This document shows positions 26,980 through 34,523 of a stretch of DNA of 64,000 bases, piece after piece. Position 1 is the stretch's first letter. Every line of letters begins with the position of its first letter. A program made the position numbers and the translations under genes. Origin of the DNA: Lewinellaceae bacterium. GTDB lineage: Bacteria > Bacteroidota > Bacteroidia > Chitinophagales > Saprospiraceae. The stretch is taken from the NCBI GenBank assembly GCA_020636105.1, contig JACJYL010000001.1, positions 3,534,001 to 3,598,000 of the forward strand. The letters run 5' to 3'. The notes below the pieces were generated by a model. It had not been told where the DNA came from, searched no databases, and worked only from the letters and a program-made list of their open reading frames with translations.

Positions 26980-27017
26980 AATCCCGAATTTCAGCTAATC
27001 AGATAAAATTCGGGATT
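26980..27017 (-). terminator. intrinsic terminator of the symporter gene
   Basis: AATCCCGAATTT (26980-26991) pairs perfectly with AAATTCGGGATT (27006-27017), 12 bp with a 14-nt loop. On the minus strand it follows the symporter stop (27029) by 11 bp and runs into a T-tract (ATTTTTTATTTC). Confidence 0.85.
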
Positions 27018-27028
27018 ATTCATGTTTA

Positions 27029-28594
27029 TTACTCTGAAGGGTAAGCTTCCGTCTCCGTTTCATACACCTTGTACGAAATGGCCCACAACCCCAGGAAAGT
27101 CAGCAAACCATTAAGGGCTATGATCAAAAATCCGAGTTGGAAACCATAAAAAAATGTTTCCGAATTTTTATTGAGCCAAAAAGAAATGGCAGGAGCCAGC
27201 AAACAAATAATAATCACCAGGTTGATGCGTTGAAGCCATTTCGGCAGTTTCTTGCCCACCTTTGTATTGGAAATATCCAGGACTTCCCTAACATGTAGTT
27301 TGGTAAATAAGCTAAATACAAACAACCCTAAGATGGGGCCATAGGTAAAGCCTGCGGCCTTGAAGAGTTCATTGATGACCGCATCGTTACTTACTGCGTT
27401 GAATACAATTATTACCAGGAAGAGCAAAAATGAAAACCCTATATGCACCCTGATCCTCGTTTGTTTTTTTTCTTCTTCCGTTTTAGTAGAAGTTTTAAAA
27501 TTGAGAAAGTCTATACAAAAAGACGTCGTCAAAGCTGTAAGTGCCGAATCCGCACTGGAATAAGCCGCAGCAATTAATCCCAGTACAAAAAATATACCGA
27601 CTACCGGTGACAGATTGCTTTGCAAGGCAATGATTGGGTACAGTTGATCCGATTTTTCCGCTACAATGCCAACGCTTGTCGCATAGATATATAGCAGGGC
27701 TCCAAGGAAGAGGAACAACAAATTGGCGATGACGAGCACAACGATAAAAAGGCCCATATTTTTTTGAGCATCGTGGATGTTAGGACAACTCAGGTTTTTT
27801 TGCATCATATCCTGATCCATCCCCGTCATGACGATAGCAATCAAAGCTCCCCCCAAAAATTGCTTAAAGAAGTTATTGGGATCGCTCCATCCTCCTTCAA
27901 AAAAGAACATTTTAGAATAATCACTTTGGTCAACGATGGCCATCAACCCGGAAAAATCGGTTTCAAAAAACCGTGCTATGGTAAAAATGGTAATCACCAC
28001 CGCAAGCAGCATACATACCGTCTGCACCGTATCAGTCCAGATAATGGTTTTGATCCCTCCTTTGAAAGTGTAGACCCAAATGAGTCCGATGGTAATGGCT
28101 ACAGTGAGGGAAAAAGGAACCCCAAATGCATTCATTACGAATGCCTGTAAAACCATAGCGACAAGGTACAACCTGAATGATGCCCCGATGATTCTGGATA
28201 ATAAAAAGAAAGCAGCGCCCACCTTATAGGAATAAAAACCCAGTCGTTCTTTTAAATATTCATAAATGGAGGTCAGCCCTAGACGATAGTACAATGGCAA
28301 TAGAACAAACATTATAAAAATGTATCCAACGACATATCCCATCACCATTTGCATATAGGAAAAGGACTGGTTTAAGCCTCCGGCACCGACGGCTCCGGGA
28401 ATGGAAATAAAAGTAACCCCTGAAAGCGAAGCTCCTACCATACCAATCGCCACAAAAACCCAATTTGAATTTCGGTCTGCCAGGAAAAAGCTCTCATTTC
28501 CCGCCTTTCTTGAGGTGTACCAGGAAATTAAGATGAGTAATAAAAAATAGGCTGCGATGATTCCTAATATGGTAAATGGTGTCAGTTGCTGCAT
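27029..28594 (-). CDS. sodium:solute symporter (SSS family)
   Basis: A 521-residue inner-membrane protein with about 13 predicted hydrophobic segments. Its N-terminus (AYFLLLILISWYTSRKAGNE, then SFFLADRNSNW) and the first core helices (GASLSGVTFISIPGAV) are typical of SSS transporters, which use the sodium gradient to import sugars, amino acids or other organic solutes. Conserved core sequences include GMDQDMMQKNLSCPN and AAYSSADSALTALTTSF; the latter carries Ser/Thr residues of the sodium site in characterised relatives. The substrate cannot be read from the sequence. It lies 135 bp downstream of lspA on the same strand and has its own strong terminator. Confidence 0.92.
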   Translation of the reverse strand: MQQLTPFTILGIIAAYFLLLILISWYTSRKAGNESFFLADRNSNWVFVAIGMVGASLSGVTFISIPGAVGAGGLNQSFSYMQMVMGYVVGYIFIMFVLLPLYYRLGLTSIYEYLKERLGFYSYKVGAAFFLLSRIIGASFRLYLVAMVLQAFVMNAFGVPFSLTVAITIGLIWVYTFKGGIKTIIWTDTVQTVCMLLAVVITIFTIARFFETDFSGLMAIVDQSDYSKMFFFEGGWSDPNNFFKQFLGGALIAIVMTGMDQDMMQKNLSCPNIHDAQKNMGLFIVVLVIANLLFLFLGALLYIYATSVGIVAEKSDQLYPIIALQSNLSPVVGIFFVLGLIAAAYSSADSALTALTTSFCIDFLNFKTSTKTEEEKKQTRIRVHIGFSFLLFLVIIVFNAVSNDAVINELFKAAGFTYGPILGLFVFSLFTKLHVREVLDISNTKVGKKLPKWLQRINLVIIICLLAPAISFWLNKNSETFFYGFQLGFLIIALNGLLTFLGLWAISYKVYETETEAYPSE

Positions 28595-28729
28595 AATTAA
28601 ATCGGAATTTTATAGTGTTTCTTACCTGTGTTATAATTAAGCGGGGGATGTAAATATATGATAAATATAAGTTTTTCCTTCGGCACTAAGTTTTTACCTT
28701 TTTTGTCTCCTAAGAAACTTCTATCATTT

Positions 28730-29269
28730 TTATTGAGCAGCCTCAGTGGCTTCACTGTTTTCTTCTGTTGTATTTTCAGTAGGGGTTGTTTTTTTCTTTG
28801 TGCTGAAAATAAGCAAAAACAGCCCCGTCATAATAGAAACATCCGCAATGTTGAAAACACCCGTTTTTAATTGCTGAAAACCCATGATCATAAAATCAAC
28901 CACCTTGCCAAAGAGCAACCGATCATAAATATTACTAATGCCACCGGCCAACACCAGGCTAAGAGCAATAATCTGGGTTTTAGTCAGCGATTTAGCATTG
29001 AGCAGGTACCATAACAACCCGATGAGTAATATAACGGGAAAAGCATACAAACCAATATATTTTAACCAACCGGTGGTTTCGGAGCCCAGGCTGAGAAAGG
29101 CTCCTTCATTCTCGGCGTAGATCAGCCTGAAAAAACCGTTAAAAAAGGAGTAACCTCCGAGTCTTGCCTCCAGGTGTTGAGTTGCCAGATACTTTGAATA
29201 CTGATCCAGCCCTACGCTAATAATAGCTGTTGAGCAAATCATTATCAGTTTCGATTTTATCGTCATCAT
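28730..29269 (-). CDS. lspA: lipoprotein signal peptidase (signal peptidase II)
   Basis: A 179-residue inner-membrane aspartyl protease that removes the signal peptide from prolipoproteins after lipidation. Four hydrophobic helices are visible. The catalytic Asp residues are in SNIYDRLLFGKVVDFM and FNIADVSIM, matching the two conserved LspA boxes. An alternate ATG is the next codon. The C-terminal tail is an Asp/Glu/Thr-rich extension (TKKKTTPTENTTEENSEATE) longer than the family norm. It is 9 bp downstream of the guanine deaminase gene, so they are probably cotranscribed. Confidence 0.93.
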   Translation of the reverse strand: MMTIKSKLIMICSTAIISVGLDQYSKYLATQHLEARLGGYSFFNGFFRLIYAENEGAFLSLGSETTGWLKYIGLYAFPVILLIGLLWYLLNAKSLTKTQIIALSLVLAGGISNIYDRLLFGKVVDFMIMGFQQLKTGVFNIADVSIMTGLFLLIFSTKKKTTPTENTTEENSEATEAAQ

Positions 29270-29278
29270 TTTTTATGG

Positions 29279-29764
29279 TTAGTAAACAATTTTATCTTCT
29301 TTGAGCTGCCATTCGTGAAAAACCTGTTGACCTTCTTCTCTAAGTGCCTGAATGGCAGGAATTTTTCGCTCTTCCGGAGCTATTTTTATTTCATCGTAAA
29401 TGAAACTATCATCAAATCCGGCGATGGTATCCGCATCAATATGATTGGCTGCATAAACAATACGCTCGGGCCGTGACCAATAAATGGCCCCCAGGCACAT
29501 AGGGCAAGGCTCACAAGAGGTATAAAGGGTACACCCGTCCAGTTGAAAAGAAGACAAATTTTGGCAGGCATCCCTGATTGCCGTTATTTCGGCATGAGCA
29601 GTCGGATCATTTGAGGAAGCTACATTATTGCTGCCCTTTCCAATAATTTTTCCATCCTTAACGACAACCGCTCCAAAAGGCCCTCCAAGATTGGTATTCA
29701 TGCCCTTGCGGGCCAGTTTTATTGCCTCACGCAGAAAGGCTTTATCTTCATCACTAATATGCAT
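29279..29764 (-). CDS. guaD: guanine deaminase (cytidine-deaminase fold)
   Basis: A 161-residue zinc hydrolase that converts guanine to xanthine. It matches the Bacillus GuaD type closely by eye: LGGPFGAVVVKDG near the N-terminus, the zinc/catalytic box PTAHAEITAIR, the second zinc box TSCEPCPMCLGAIYW, and the C-terminal AGFDDSFIYDEI. The start at 29764 (MHISDEDK) is chosen because it gives the family length; the same frame is open for another 143 codons upstream but that extension has no family resemblance. lspA follows after 9 bp. Confidence 0.92.
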   Translation of the reverse strand: MHISDEDKAFLREAIKLARKGMNTNLGGPFGAVVVKDGKIIGKGSNNVASSNDPTAHAEITAIRDACQNLSSFQLDGCTLYTSCEPCPMCLGAIYWSRPERIVYAANHIDADTIAGFDDSFIYDEIKIAPEERKIPAIQALREEGQQVFHEWQLKEDKIVY

Positions 29765-29912
29765 TCGTATTTTTTTGTCAAAAATAGGGAAAAAGTTAGA
29801 ACCAAAGGAAGGAGGTTTTAAAAACATCTCAACGGATTGAATTCGGGTCTCCATTTGAAAAATTATCGAAATGCTGTTCAAATTTTTATCTTTAAGCCAA
29901 AAGAACACAACC

Positions 29913-31580
29913 ATGAGTATTAAAACCCTTAGATTTTTCCTTCTATTGACGGCTTTTTTGGCCTTTTCCAACTGGTCTTTTGCCAGGAAAAATGTACAAC
30001 CGGTTTCGGTAGAGGTCGCAACTGCCGGTATTATAGAGCAAACTGCAGACCGGGTCCAACGGCTTTCCCTGCTGACCAAACCCGGCAAATATTTTTTGGA
30101 TGAAACCCCTGATTTTATCATTGAACTTCCTTTGAGTCTTGTGCCTGCAGGCGCTCGAACTATGAAGGTAACCGTAGGAGGCGAAATGTTCACCCTCGAT
30201 GCGGTAGCCCCAATTTATATCAAAGGGCTTTCCGCCGGGGAACCCGAAATAAAGATCGAACTATTGGACGAAGCGGGTCAGTCCCTTAAATTCAAAAAAG
30301 GAGCCCGAAGCAATCTTACTTTAAAAACGATGGCCCGCGCTCCTTTATTCAAAAACGATGCCATCGTACTGGGCATTTTGCTCGCCCTGCTCGCATTGGT
30401 TTTCTGGACCGAAAAACTTCCTCAATTCAAAAAATTTTACAAGTTCGTTCCCGCCCTGCTTTTGTGCTACTTCCTCCCTTCTTTTTTAAATTCCGGAGGG
30501 TTGATCTCGGGAGATTATTCGAACCTTTATTTTGTCGCCTCAAGATATCTTCTGCCCGCAAGTTTGATCCTGCTCTGTATCAGTATTGACTTCAAAGGTA
30601 TCCTCAACCTGGGACCTAAAGCGCTGATCATGTTTTTAACGGCTACCCTGGGTATCGTTTTAGGCGGGCCGCTGGCTTTACTGGTTATCCTCAAGTTAGC
30701 CCCGGGGCTCATCGTGGGAGAACCCGTGGATCTGGCCAACGGACTTTCGACCATTGCCGGAAGCTGGATCGGAGGAGGTGCCAATCAAACGGCCATGAAA
30801 GAAATTTTCGAAGTAAAAGACAAAATTTTTTCTTCCATGATCGTCGTGGATGTGGTAGTGGCCAATATCTGGATGGGATTCCTGCTTTATGGTGCCAATA
30901 TATCCGACAGACTGGACGTGTGGCTTAAGGCCGATAATTCCGCTATTAAAGAATTGAGGGACAAGGTCGAAAATTACCGTTCCTCCATTGAACAAATTCC
31001 CACGACCACTAGTATATTCATTATGATGGCTTTTGCCTTTGGAGGTGTTGCTTTTTCCCATTGGGCGGCGGATGCGATCGTTCCTTTAATGGAAAACCAT
31101 GAAGAAGCATTAACAAACATGGGACTACAATCGTTGCTTTCTTCATTTTTTTGGCTCATCGTAATTTCCACTACCGTCGGGTTGTTGTTATCTTTTACCC
31201 GTGCCCGAAAACTCGAAGGCGTGGGAGCCTCCCGATGGGGCAGTATTTTTATTTACATACTGGTGGCCACCATCGGGATGAAAATGAATATTCTGGAAAT
31301 TTTTAACAACCTGGGATTGTTTGCCATCGGCTTAATCTGGATGCTGGTGCACGTCACCATTTTAATCATAGTGGCTAAAATAATCAAAGCCCCCTTCTTT
31401 TTCGTCGCGGTAGGCAGTCAGGCCAATGTGGGCGGTGCAGCCTCCGCTCCTGTTGTCGCAGCAGCTTTTAGCCCGGCACTGGCTCCTGTAGGGGTATTGA
31501 TGGCCGTTTTGGGTTATGCCCTTGGAACTTACGGTGCGCTGCTCTGCCAATACCTGATGGCCTGGGTAGCCGGAGGGTGA
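29913..31580 (+). CDS. DUF819-family membrane protein with an added periplasmic N-terminal domain
   Basis: A 555-residue inner-membrane protein. The start at 29913 (MSIKTLRFFLLLTAFLAFSN) gives a signal peptide; an ATG 14 codons upstream is less likely. Residues about 25-155 form a soluble segment rich in beta-type patterns (VTVGGEMFTLDAVAPIYIKG), predicted to lie outside the membrane. From about 165 to the end are around 11 hydrophobic helices with DUF819 sequence (IAGSWIGGGANQTAMKEIFE; GSQANVGGAASAPVVAAAF). DUF819 proteins look like anion or carboxylate exporters or permeases; the substrate is unknown. The fused N-terminal domain is unusual, as the family is usually near 380 residues. A large hairpin follows the stop. 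Confidence 0.85.
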   Translation: MSIKTLRFFLLLTAFLAFSNWSFARKNVQPVSVEVATAGIIEQTADRVQRLSLLTKPGKYFLDETPDFIIELPLSLVPAGARTMKVTVGGEMFTLDAVAPIYIKGLSAGEPEIKIELLDEAGQSLKFKKGARSNLTLKTMARAPLFKNDAIVLGILLALLALVFWTEKLPQFKKFYKFVPALLLCYFLPSFLNSGGLISGDYSNLYFVASRYLLPASLILLCISIDFKGILNLGPKALIMFLTATLGIVLGGPLALLVILKLAPGLIVGEPVDLANGLSTIAGSWIGGGANQTAMKEIFEVKDKIFSSMIVVDVVVANIWMGFLLYGANISDRLDVWLKADNSAIKELRDKVENYRSSIEQIPTTTSIFIMMAFAFGGVAFSHWAADAIVPLMENHEEALTNMGLQSLLSSFFWLIVISTTVGLLLSFTRARKLEGVGASRWGSIFIYILVATIGMKMNILEIFNNLGLFAIGLIWMLVHVTILIIVAKIIKAPFFFVAVGSQANVGGAASAPVVAAAFSPALAPVGVLMAVLGYALGTYGALLCQYLMAWVAGG

Positions 31581-31602
31581 TACATCGTGACACACCAATT
31601 GG

Positions 31603-31644
31603 GCCCACCAATCCTATTTTTCCGGAAGAATAGGATTGGTGGGC
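31603..31644. terminator. long palindromic hairpin after the DUF819 gene
   Basis: A perfect 16-bp stem (GCCCACCAATCCTATT / AATAGGATTGGTGGGC) with a 10-nt loop, 22 bp after the stop codon. A T-run (GGTTTTTTC) follows 8 nt later on the plus strand. Likely a terminator, though its length and symmetry are also those of a repeated palindrome. Confidence 0.6.
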
Positions 31645-31728
31645 AACCCACGGTTTTTTCAATTTCGAAATTTCAAACCAAGCCGTATATTTAAAAGAAT
31701 ACATTATTAATTTTTCAACGTTTTAATA

Positions 31729-31745
31729 CATTCGTTAAACGAATG
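31729..31745. promoter_or_regulatory. perfect 17-bp palindrome, possible operator
   Basis: CATTCGTT-A-AACGAATG is an exact 8+1+8 palindrome in AT-rich DNA about 100 bp upstream of the first tRNA-like copy. Short perfect palindromes of this size are typical of dimeric repressor sites; the binding protein is unknown. Confidence 0.3.
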
Positions 31746-31810
31746 ATAAAAATTTATTTTTTTATTTATAAAATTTGCATCAAAGAGGCTAAAGTGTTTA
31801 AATTTGCATC

Positions 31811-31840
31811 ATCACTTGAAAGAAAGTGATTTTTTATTTT
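31811..31840 (+). terminator. intrinsic terminator before the degenerate tRNA-like copy
   Basis: ATCACTT and AAGTGAT form a perfect 7-bp stem with a 6-nt loop, followed by TTTTTATTTT. It ends 5 bp before the degenerate tRNA-like copy at 31845, where the full copies have a promoter instead. Confidence 0.65.
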
Positions 31841-31844
31841 AAAC

Positions 31845-31884
31845 TGTGGGGTGATAAAACAGGTAGCATACTCCTGCCTCCACA
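31845..31884 (+). pseudogene. internally deleted tRNA-like copy
   Basis: TGTGGGG and CTCCACA at the two ends, and a D-arm-like ATAAAACAGGTAGCATA, match the outer parts of the full copies at 32010, 32291 and 32572. The anticodon arm, variable region and most of the T-arm (about 116 nt) are missing. A copy of the downstream terminator (31889-31910) is retained. It differs from the full copies at several internal bases, so the deletion is not very recent. It is preceded by a terminator rather than the array promoter, so expression is doubtful. Confidence 0.6.
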
Positions 31885-31968
31885 GCTACTCAATTTGAAA
31901 GCAAATTGAGCAATTTTCAACTTACAAGATTCAATCTTCAATTTTGAAAAACTGCAGCGAAATATCTT

Positions 31969-31999
31969 TTGTCAGTTGTTTTTTGAAAATTGATTCTTG
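31969..31999 (+). promoter_or_regulatory. promoter of tRNA-like copy 1 (repeated in copies 2 and 3)
   Basis: TTG (31969-31971), a 20-bp spacer, then GATTCTTG (31992-31999). Spacing is exact for the Bacteroidota TTG-N20-TAnnTTTG promoter; the -7 box matches 4 of its 6 fixed bases. The predicted start falls about 6 nt before the RNA 5' end at 32010, as expected for a tRNA-type leader. The same sequence recurs at 32250-32280 and 32531-32561. Confidence 0.5.
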
Positions 32000-32009
32000 T
32001 GTACCACAC

Positions 32010-32165
32010 TGTGGGGTGATGAAACAGGCAGCCATACCCTCTTGTCTCGGGGGTGAGGATTACGGGATAAACGAAGCATAAGGTGTTGATTGCAACATTG
32101 GGATTGACCACCAGACATTGTGCTTTGGCTAACCGCCTCGTGCAGGTTCGACTCCTGCCTCCACA
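32010..32165 (+). ncRNA. tRNA-like RNA with an 88-nt variable region, copy 1
   Basis: The ends pair as a 7-bp acceptor stem (TGTGGGG / CTCCACA, one G-U pair). Then come TG (positions 8-9), a 3-bp D stem (ATG / CAT) with GG in its loop as in Leu tRNAs, a 5-bp anticodon-like stem (CCCTC / GGGGG) with loop TTGTCTC, and a perfect T-arm (GCAGG TTCGACT CCTGC, 32142-32158). Between anticodon arm and T-arm lie 88 nt (32054-32141), against about 13-21 in normal long-arm tRNAs. They can form nested helices GAGG/CCTC, AAGCA/TGCTT and TGTTG/CAACA. The loop would read anticodon GUC with U at position 37, which is abnormal for a decoding tRNA. No CCA is encoded. A tRNA relative with a non-standard role, or a tRNA with an insertion, are both possible. 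Confidence 0.6.
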
Positions 32166-32169
32166 GCTA

Positions 32170-32191
32170 CTCAATTTGAAAGCAAATTGAG
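32170..32191 (+). terminator. terminator of tRNA-like copy 1 (repeated after every copy)
   Basis: CTCAATTTG / CAAATTGAG, a perfect 9-bp stem with AAAG loop, 4 nt after the RNA 3' end and followed by CAATTTTC. Identical hairpins are at 31889-31910 (degenerate copy), 32451-32472 and 32732-32753. Confidence 0.7.
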
Positions 32192-32290
32192 CAATTTTCA
32201 AATCGCAAGATTCAATCTTCAATTTTGAAAAACTGTAGCAAAATATCTTTTGTCAGTTGTTTTTTGAAAATTGATTCTTGTGTACCACAC

Positions 32291-32446
32291 TGTGGGGTGA
32301 TGAAACAGGCAGCCATACCCTCTTGTCTCGGGGGTGAGGATTACGGGATAAACGAAGCATAAGGTGTTGATTGCAACATTGGGATTGACCACCAGACATT
32401 GTGCTTTGGCTAACCGCCTCGTGCAGGTTCGACTCCTGCCTCCACA
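32291..32446 (+). ncRNA. tRNA-like RNA with an oversized variable region, copy 2
   Basis: Identical over the RNA to copy 1 at 32010-32165, 281 bp upstream. Same acceptor, D, anticodon-like and T arms, the same 88-nt insert, and its own promoter (32250-32280) and terminator (32451-32472). Confidence 0.6.
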
Positions 32447-32571
32447 GCTACTCAATTTGAAAGCAAATTGAGCAATTTTCAAATCGCAAGATTCAATCTT
32501 CAATTTTGAAAAACTGTAGCAAAATATCTTTTGTCAGTTGTTTTTTGAAAATTGATTCTTGTGTACCACAC

Positions 32572-32727
32572 TGTGGGGTGATGAAACAGGCAGCCATACC
32601 CTCTTGTCTCGGGGGTGAGGATTACGGGATAAACGAAGCATAAGGTGTTGATTGCAACATTGGGATTGACCACCAGACATTGTGCTTTGGCTAACCGCCT
32701 CGTGCAGGTTCGACTCCTGCCTCCACA
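32572..32727 (+). ncRNA. tRNA-like RNA with an oversized variable region, copy 3
   Basis: Third identical copy, 281 bp after copy 2, with its own promoter (32531-32561) and terminator (32732-32753). It faces the convergent 32805-34325 gene, whose stop is 52 bp after the terminator. Confidence 0.6.
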
Positions 32728-32804
32728 GCTACTCAATTTGAAAGCAAATTGAGCAATTTTCAACTTACAAGATTCAATCTTCAACAGCCAAAAGTTCGTT
32801 AAGC

Positions 32805-34325
32805 CTATCTCACTTTATTACCCAGCGACTCCATCACATACTCCCACAATTCTTCGTAGGGGATGATCTCCAGCTCTGCCGTTTGTTTGGCCACATCCAG
32901 AGGGATCGATTCCAGTTTCTTAAGGTAGGGTGCCGCCTTGCGCTTAACCGCTTCTTTGTGAAAACGGCCGGCGGGCAATTGCATGAGCATTTTGATAAAA
33001 CAGTTTCCTCTGAAAGTATCATCTTTCCTAAGGTAGCGACTGGTGTACATCCTGAGCGGCTCTATGCGCTCAAAAATGTCTTCGTAGCGCTCCTGCTCCA
33101 AAAGAAATAAGATTTGCAGGACCAGGATGGTAATATTGGTGCCTCGTTTATCTTTTGAATGCCGCGGCACTTCATTCAGAAATTTATTGATCCTGAATTT
33201 ATGTTTATCATCTTCCTGCGTTGGTTCAATTTTTCCTTTAAGGATCAAGAAATGGACAAAGGCTTCGTTTATTTTCCAGCGTTCAGTTATTTGCTGATAT
33301 TGAGCACTAAAATTAGGCTGATTGGTGACTTTTAAATAAACATCATAAGCTTTTTTATAATCATGAATCTTCAAAGACACTAAAAAATACTGCTCTAAGG
33401 CCACATACCAATTAAAATCCCCTTCAGAAACCAATCCCAAACAGTTCAAAATACTTTCCTGTGCTTTGTCATATTGATGTAATTGGGAGTGACAAAAAAT
33501 CATCTTGGAGTAGAAGCTGAACAATACACTTTTAACCCCAAAATATTTTTTGCTTAAAAAATATTCCAGGGCGCTTTCACAGAATTTAAGCGTACTTCCA
33601 TAATCATTTTCAATCTCACATCTCAGAATATTCACGAGGTAGTACATAAACCTGAATCTATAGGAATCCACTATTACTGATAAGGCATCAAGGTCTTTAC
33701 AAAAAGCCCTTGCTTTATCAATCAACTCCGGTTTATTTGCTTTTGAAAAAACATAGTTTACCATAAGTTCGGAATAATACTCATCGGCCTTAAGCTCCGC
33801 AGTATATATCTCCAAATATTTTTTTGCGTACCCACTAAACAATTCCGCCTTCTCTTTTTCTCCCGTAATAGTGCTGTAATAAAGCCTAAGTTCTTTCGAC
33901 AAAAGCAAAACAACTTCCGTAAAATCAAAATATATAGCTTTTTTAAACGTTTTTTTTGCAATCATCACCCCCAAATGACGCTGACCATAGGAGTATAATA
34001 ATTTAACAATTAACAAATTTCTATAACAAACCTGGTTAGCCTTTTGATATTCCGTAAATTGAGGTTTATCTACATCAATAAAAAATAAGGTATTTAATAA
34101 TCTTTCCTGTAACTTACGTTTTAATTTACTGAAATATTTTTCGCTATAAGCCCCGTCAGGAAAAAACAATTGAGCGCCCTCTTCATCGCTTTCGACTTTT
34201 CCTGCAAGAATCTCATCGTATAATTGCTGAACCCTCGTTGCTGACTCACCCTCTGAGCCAATGATATTTATGTTACTGACCTTAACCCCGGACAGTAATT
34301 GCACCAGTAATTTTAAATCCCTCAT
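32805..34325 (-). CDS. hypothetical helical-repeat (TPR-like) protein
   Basis: A 506-residue protein with no signal peptide and no transmembrane segment. It is almost wholly helical, with repeated 35-45-residue stretches rich in Tyr, Leu, Phe and Lys (e.g. YYSELMVNYVFSKANKPEL, HQYDKAQESILNCLGLV, HDYKKAYDVYLKVTNQPNF), suggesting a TPR-like solenoid. I do not recognise a defined family; an N-terminal region near residues 55-85 (EKYFSKLKRKLQERLLNTLF) is basic. Base composition is more AT-rich than the neighbouring recJ. It diverges from the 38-codon ORF at 34517 and ends facing the tRNA-like array. A scaffold or regulatory role is possible but not shown. Confidence 0.75.
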   Translation of the reverse strand: MRDLKLLVQLLSGVKVSNINIIGSEGESATRVQQLYDEILAGKVESDEEGAQLFFPDGAYSEKYFSKLKRKLQERLLNTLFFIDVDKPQFTEYQKANQVCYRNLLIVKLLYSYGQRHLGVMIAKKTFKKAIYFDFTEVVLLLSKELRLYYSTITGEKEKAELFSGYAKKYLEIYTAELKADEYYSELMVNYVFSKANKPELIDKARAFCKDLDALSVIVDSYRFRFMYYLVNILRCEIENDYGSTLKFCESALEYFLSKKYFGVKSVLFSFYSKMIFCHSQLHQYDKAQESILNCLGLVSEGDFNWYVALEQYFLVSLKIHDYKKAYDVYLKVTNQPNFSAQYQQITERWKINEAFVHFLILKGKIEPTQEDDKHKFRINKFLNEVPRHSKDKRGTNITILVLQILFLLEQERYEDIFERIEPLRMYTSRYLRKDDTFRGNCFIKMLMQLPAGRFHKEAVKRKAAPYLKKLESIPLDVAKQTAELEIIPYEELWEYVMESLGNKVR

Positions 34326-34461
34326 ACACCAAGATTCAATTATTTACGAATTTAAAATTGCAACTTATTGAAAAACAACATAAAACAAAAATTTTTCGAT
34401 GGGAAAATTAAAAACTAAGCTGCTCTTTCAAAACGTAATTGTTCACTTTGGGCCCGAACTT

Positions 34462-34523
34462 CTGCCATAACTTTGATTATCAATTAAAATTTAATAATTA
34501 AATTAATATCAAAGTTATGGCAG
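34462..34523 (+). promoter_or_regulatory. perfect 16-bp inverted repeat covering a start codon
   Basis: CTGCCATAACTTTGAT (34462-34477) is the exact reverse complement of ATCAAAGTTATGGCAG (34508-34523). The 30-nt loop is pure AT except for one C. The right arm contains the ATG (34517-34519) of the 38-codon ORF, so in a plus-strand transcript the start codon would be fully paired. Confidence 0.75.

Larger units (their letters stand above)
31938..32780. repeat. three tandem 281-bp direct repeats
   Basis: Units at 31938-32218, 32219-32499 and 32500-32780 are nearly identical; the few differences are at unit edges (e.g. CTGCAGCGAAAT in unit 1 against CTGTAGCAAAAT in units 2 and 3). Each unit holds a promoter, a tRNA-like RNA and a terminator hairpin. 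The flank after unit 3 (CAACTTACAAGATTCAATC) is shared with the flank after the degenerate copy, not with units 1 and 2 (CAAATCGCAAG). The near-identity shows recent duplication or gene conversion. Confidence 0.95.

Noticed and set aside
26752..27006. 84-codon plus-strand ORF
   Set aside because: Starts in AT-rich repeats, runs over the terminator hairpin, has no domain-like features and no upstream signals.
29765..30193. N-terminal extension of the guanine deaminase
   Set aside because: Open frame of 143 codons upstream of the family start at 29764, but without family similarity, and it runs into the start of the divergent DUF819 gene.
32010..32165. tmRNA
   Set aside because: The size is less than half, the conserved G-U pair of the alanine acceptor is absent, and no tag reading frame ending in a hydrophobic Ala-rich motif was found.
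31938..32784. Three 94-codon minus-strand ORFs repeated in tandem
   Set aside because: They are the antisense of the tRNA-like array; the identical translations arise from the DNA repeat and overlap by 4 bp, and the composition is not protein-like.
31938..32784. CRISPR array or integron attC array
   Set aside because: Units are 281 bp with near-identical content and no variable spacers; no attC core-site sequences (RYYYAAC/GTTRRRY pairs) or integrase were seen.
34462..34523. Invertible phase-variable promoter
   Set aside because: Inverted repeats are present, but the 30-nt interval is too short for the known Bacteroidota invertible promoters and no recombinase gene is nearby.
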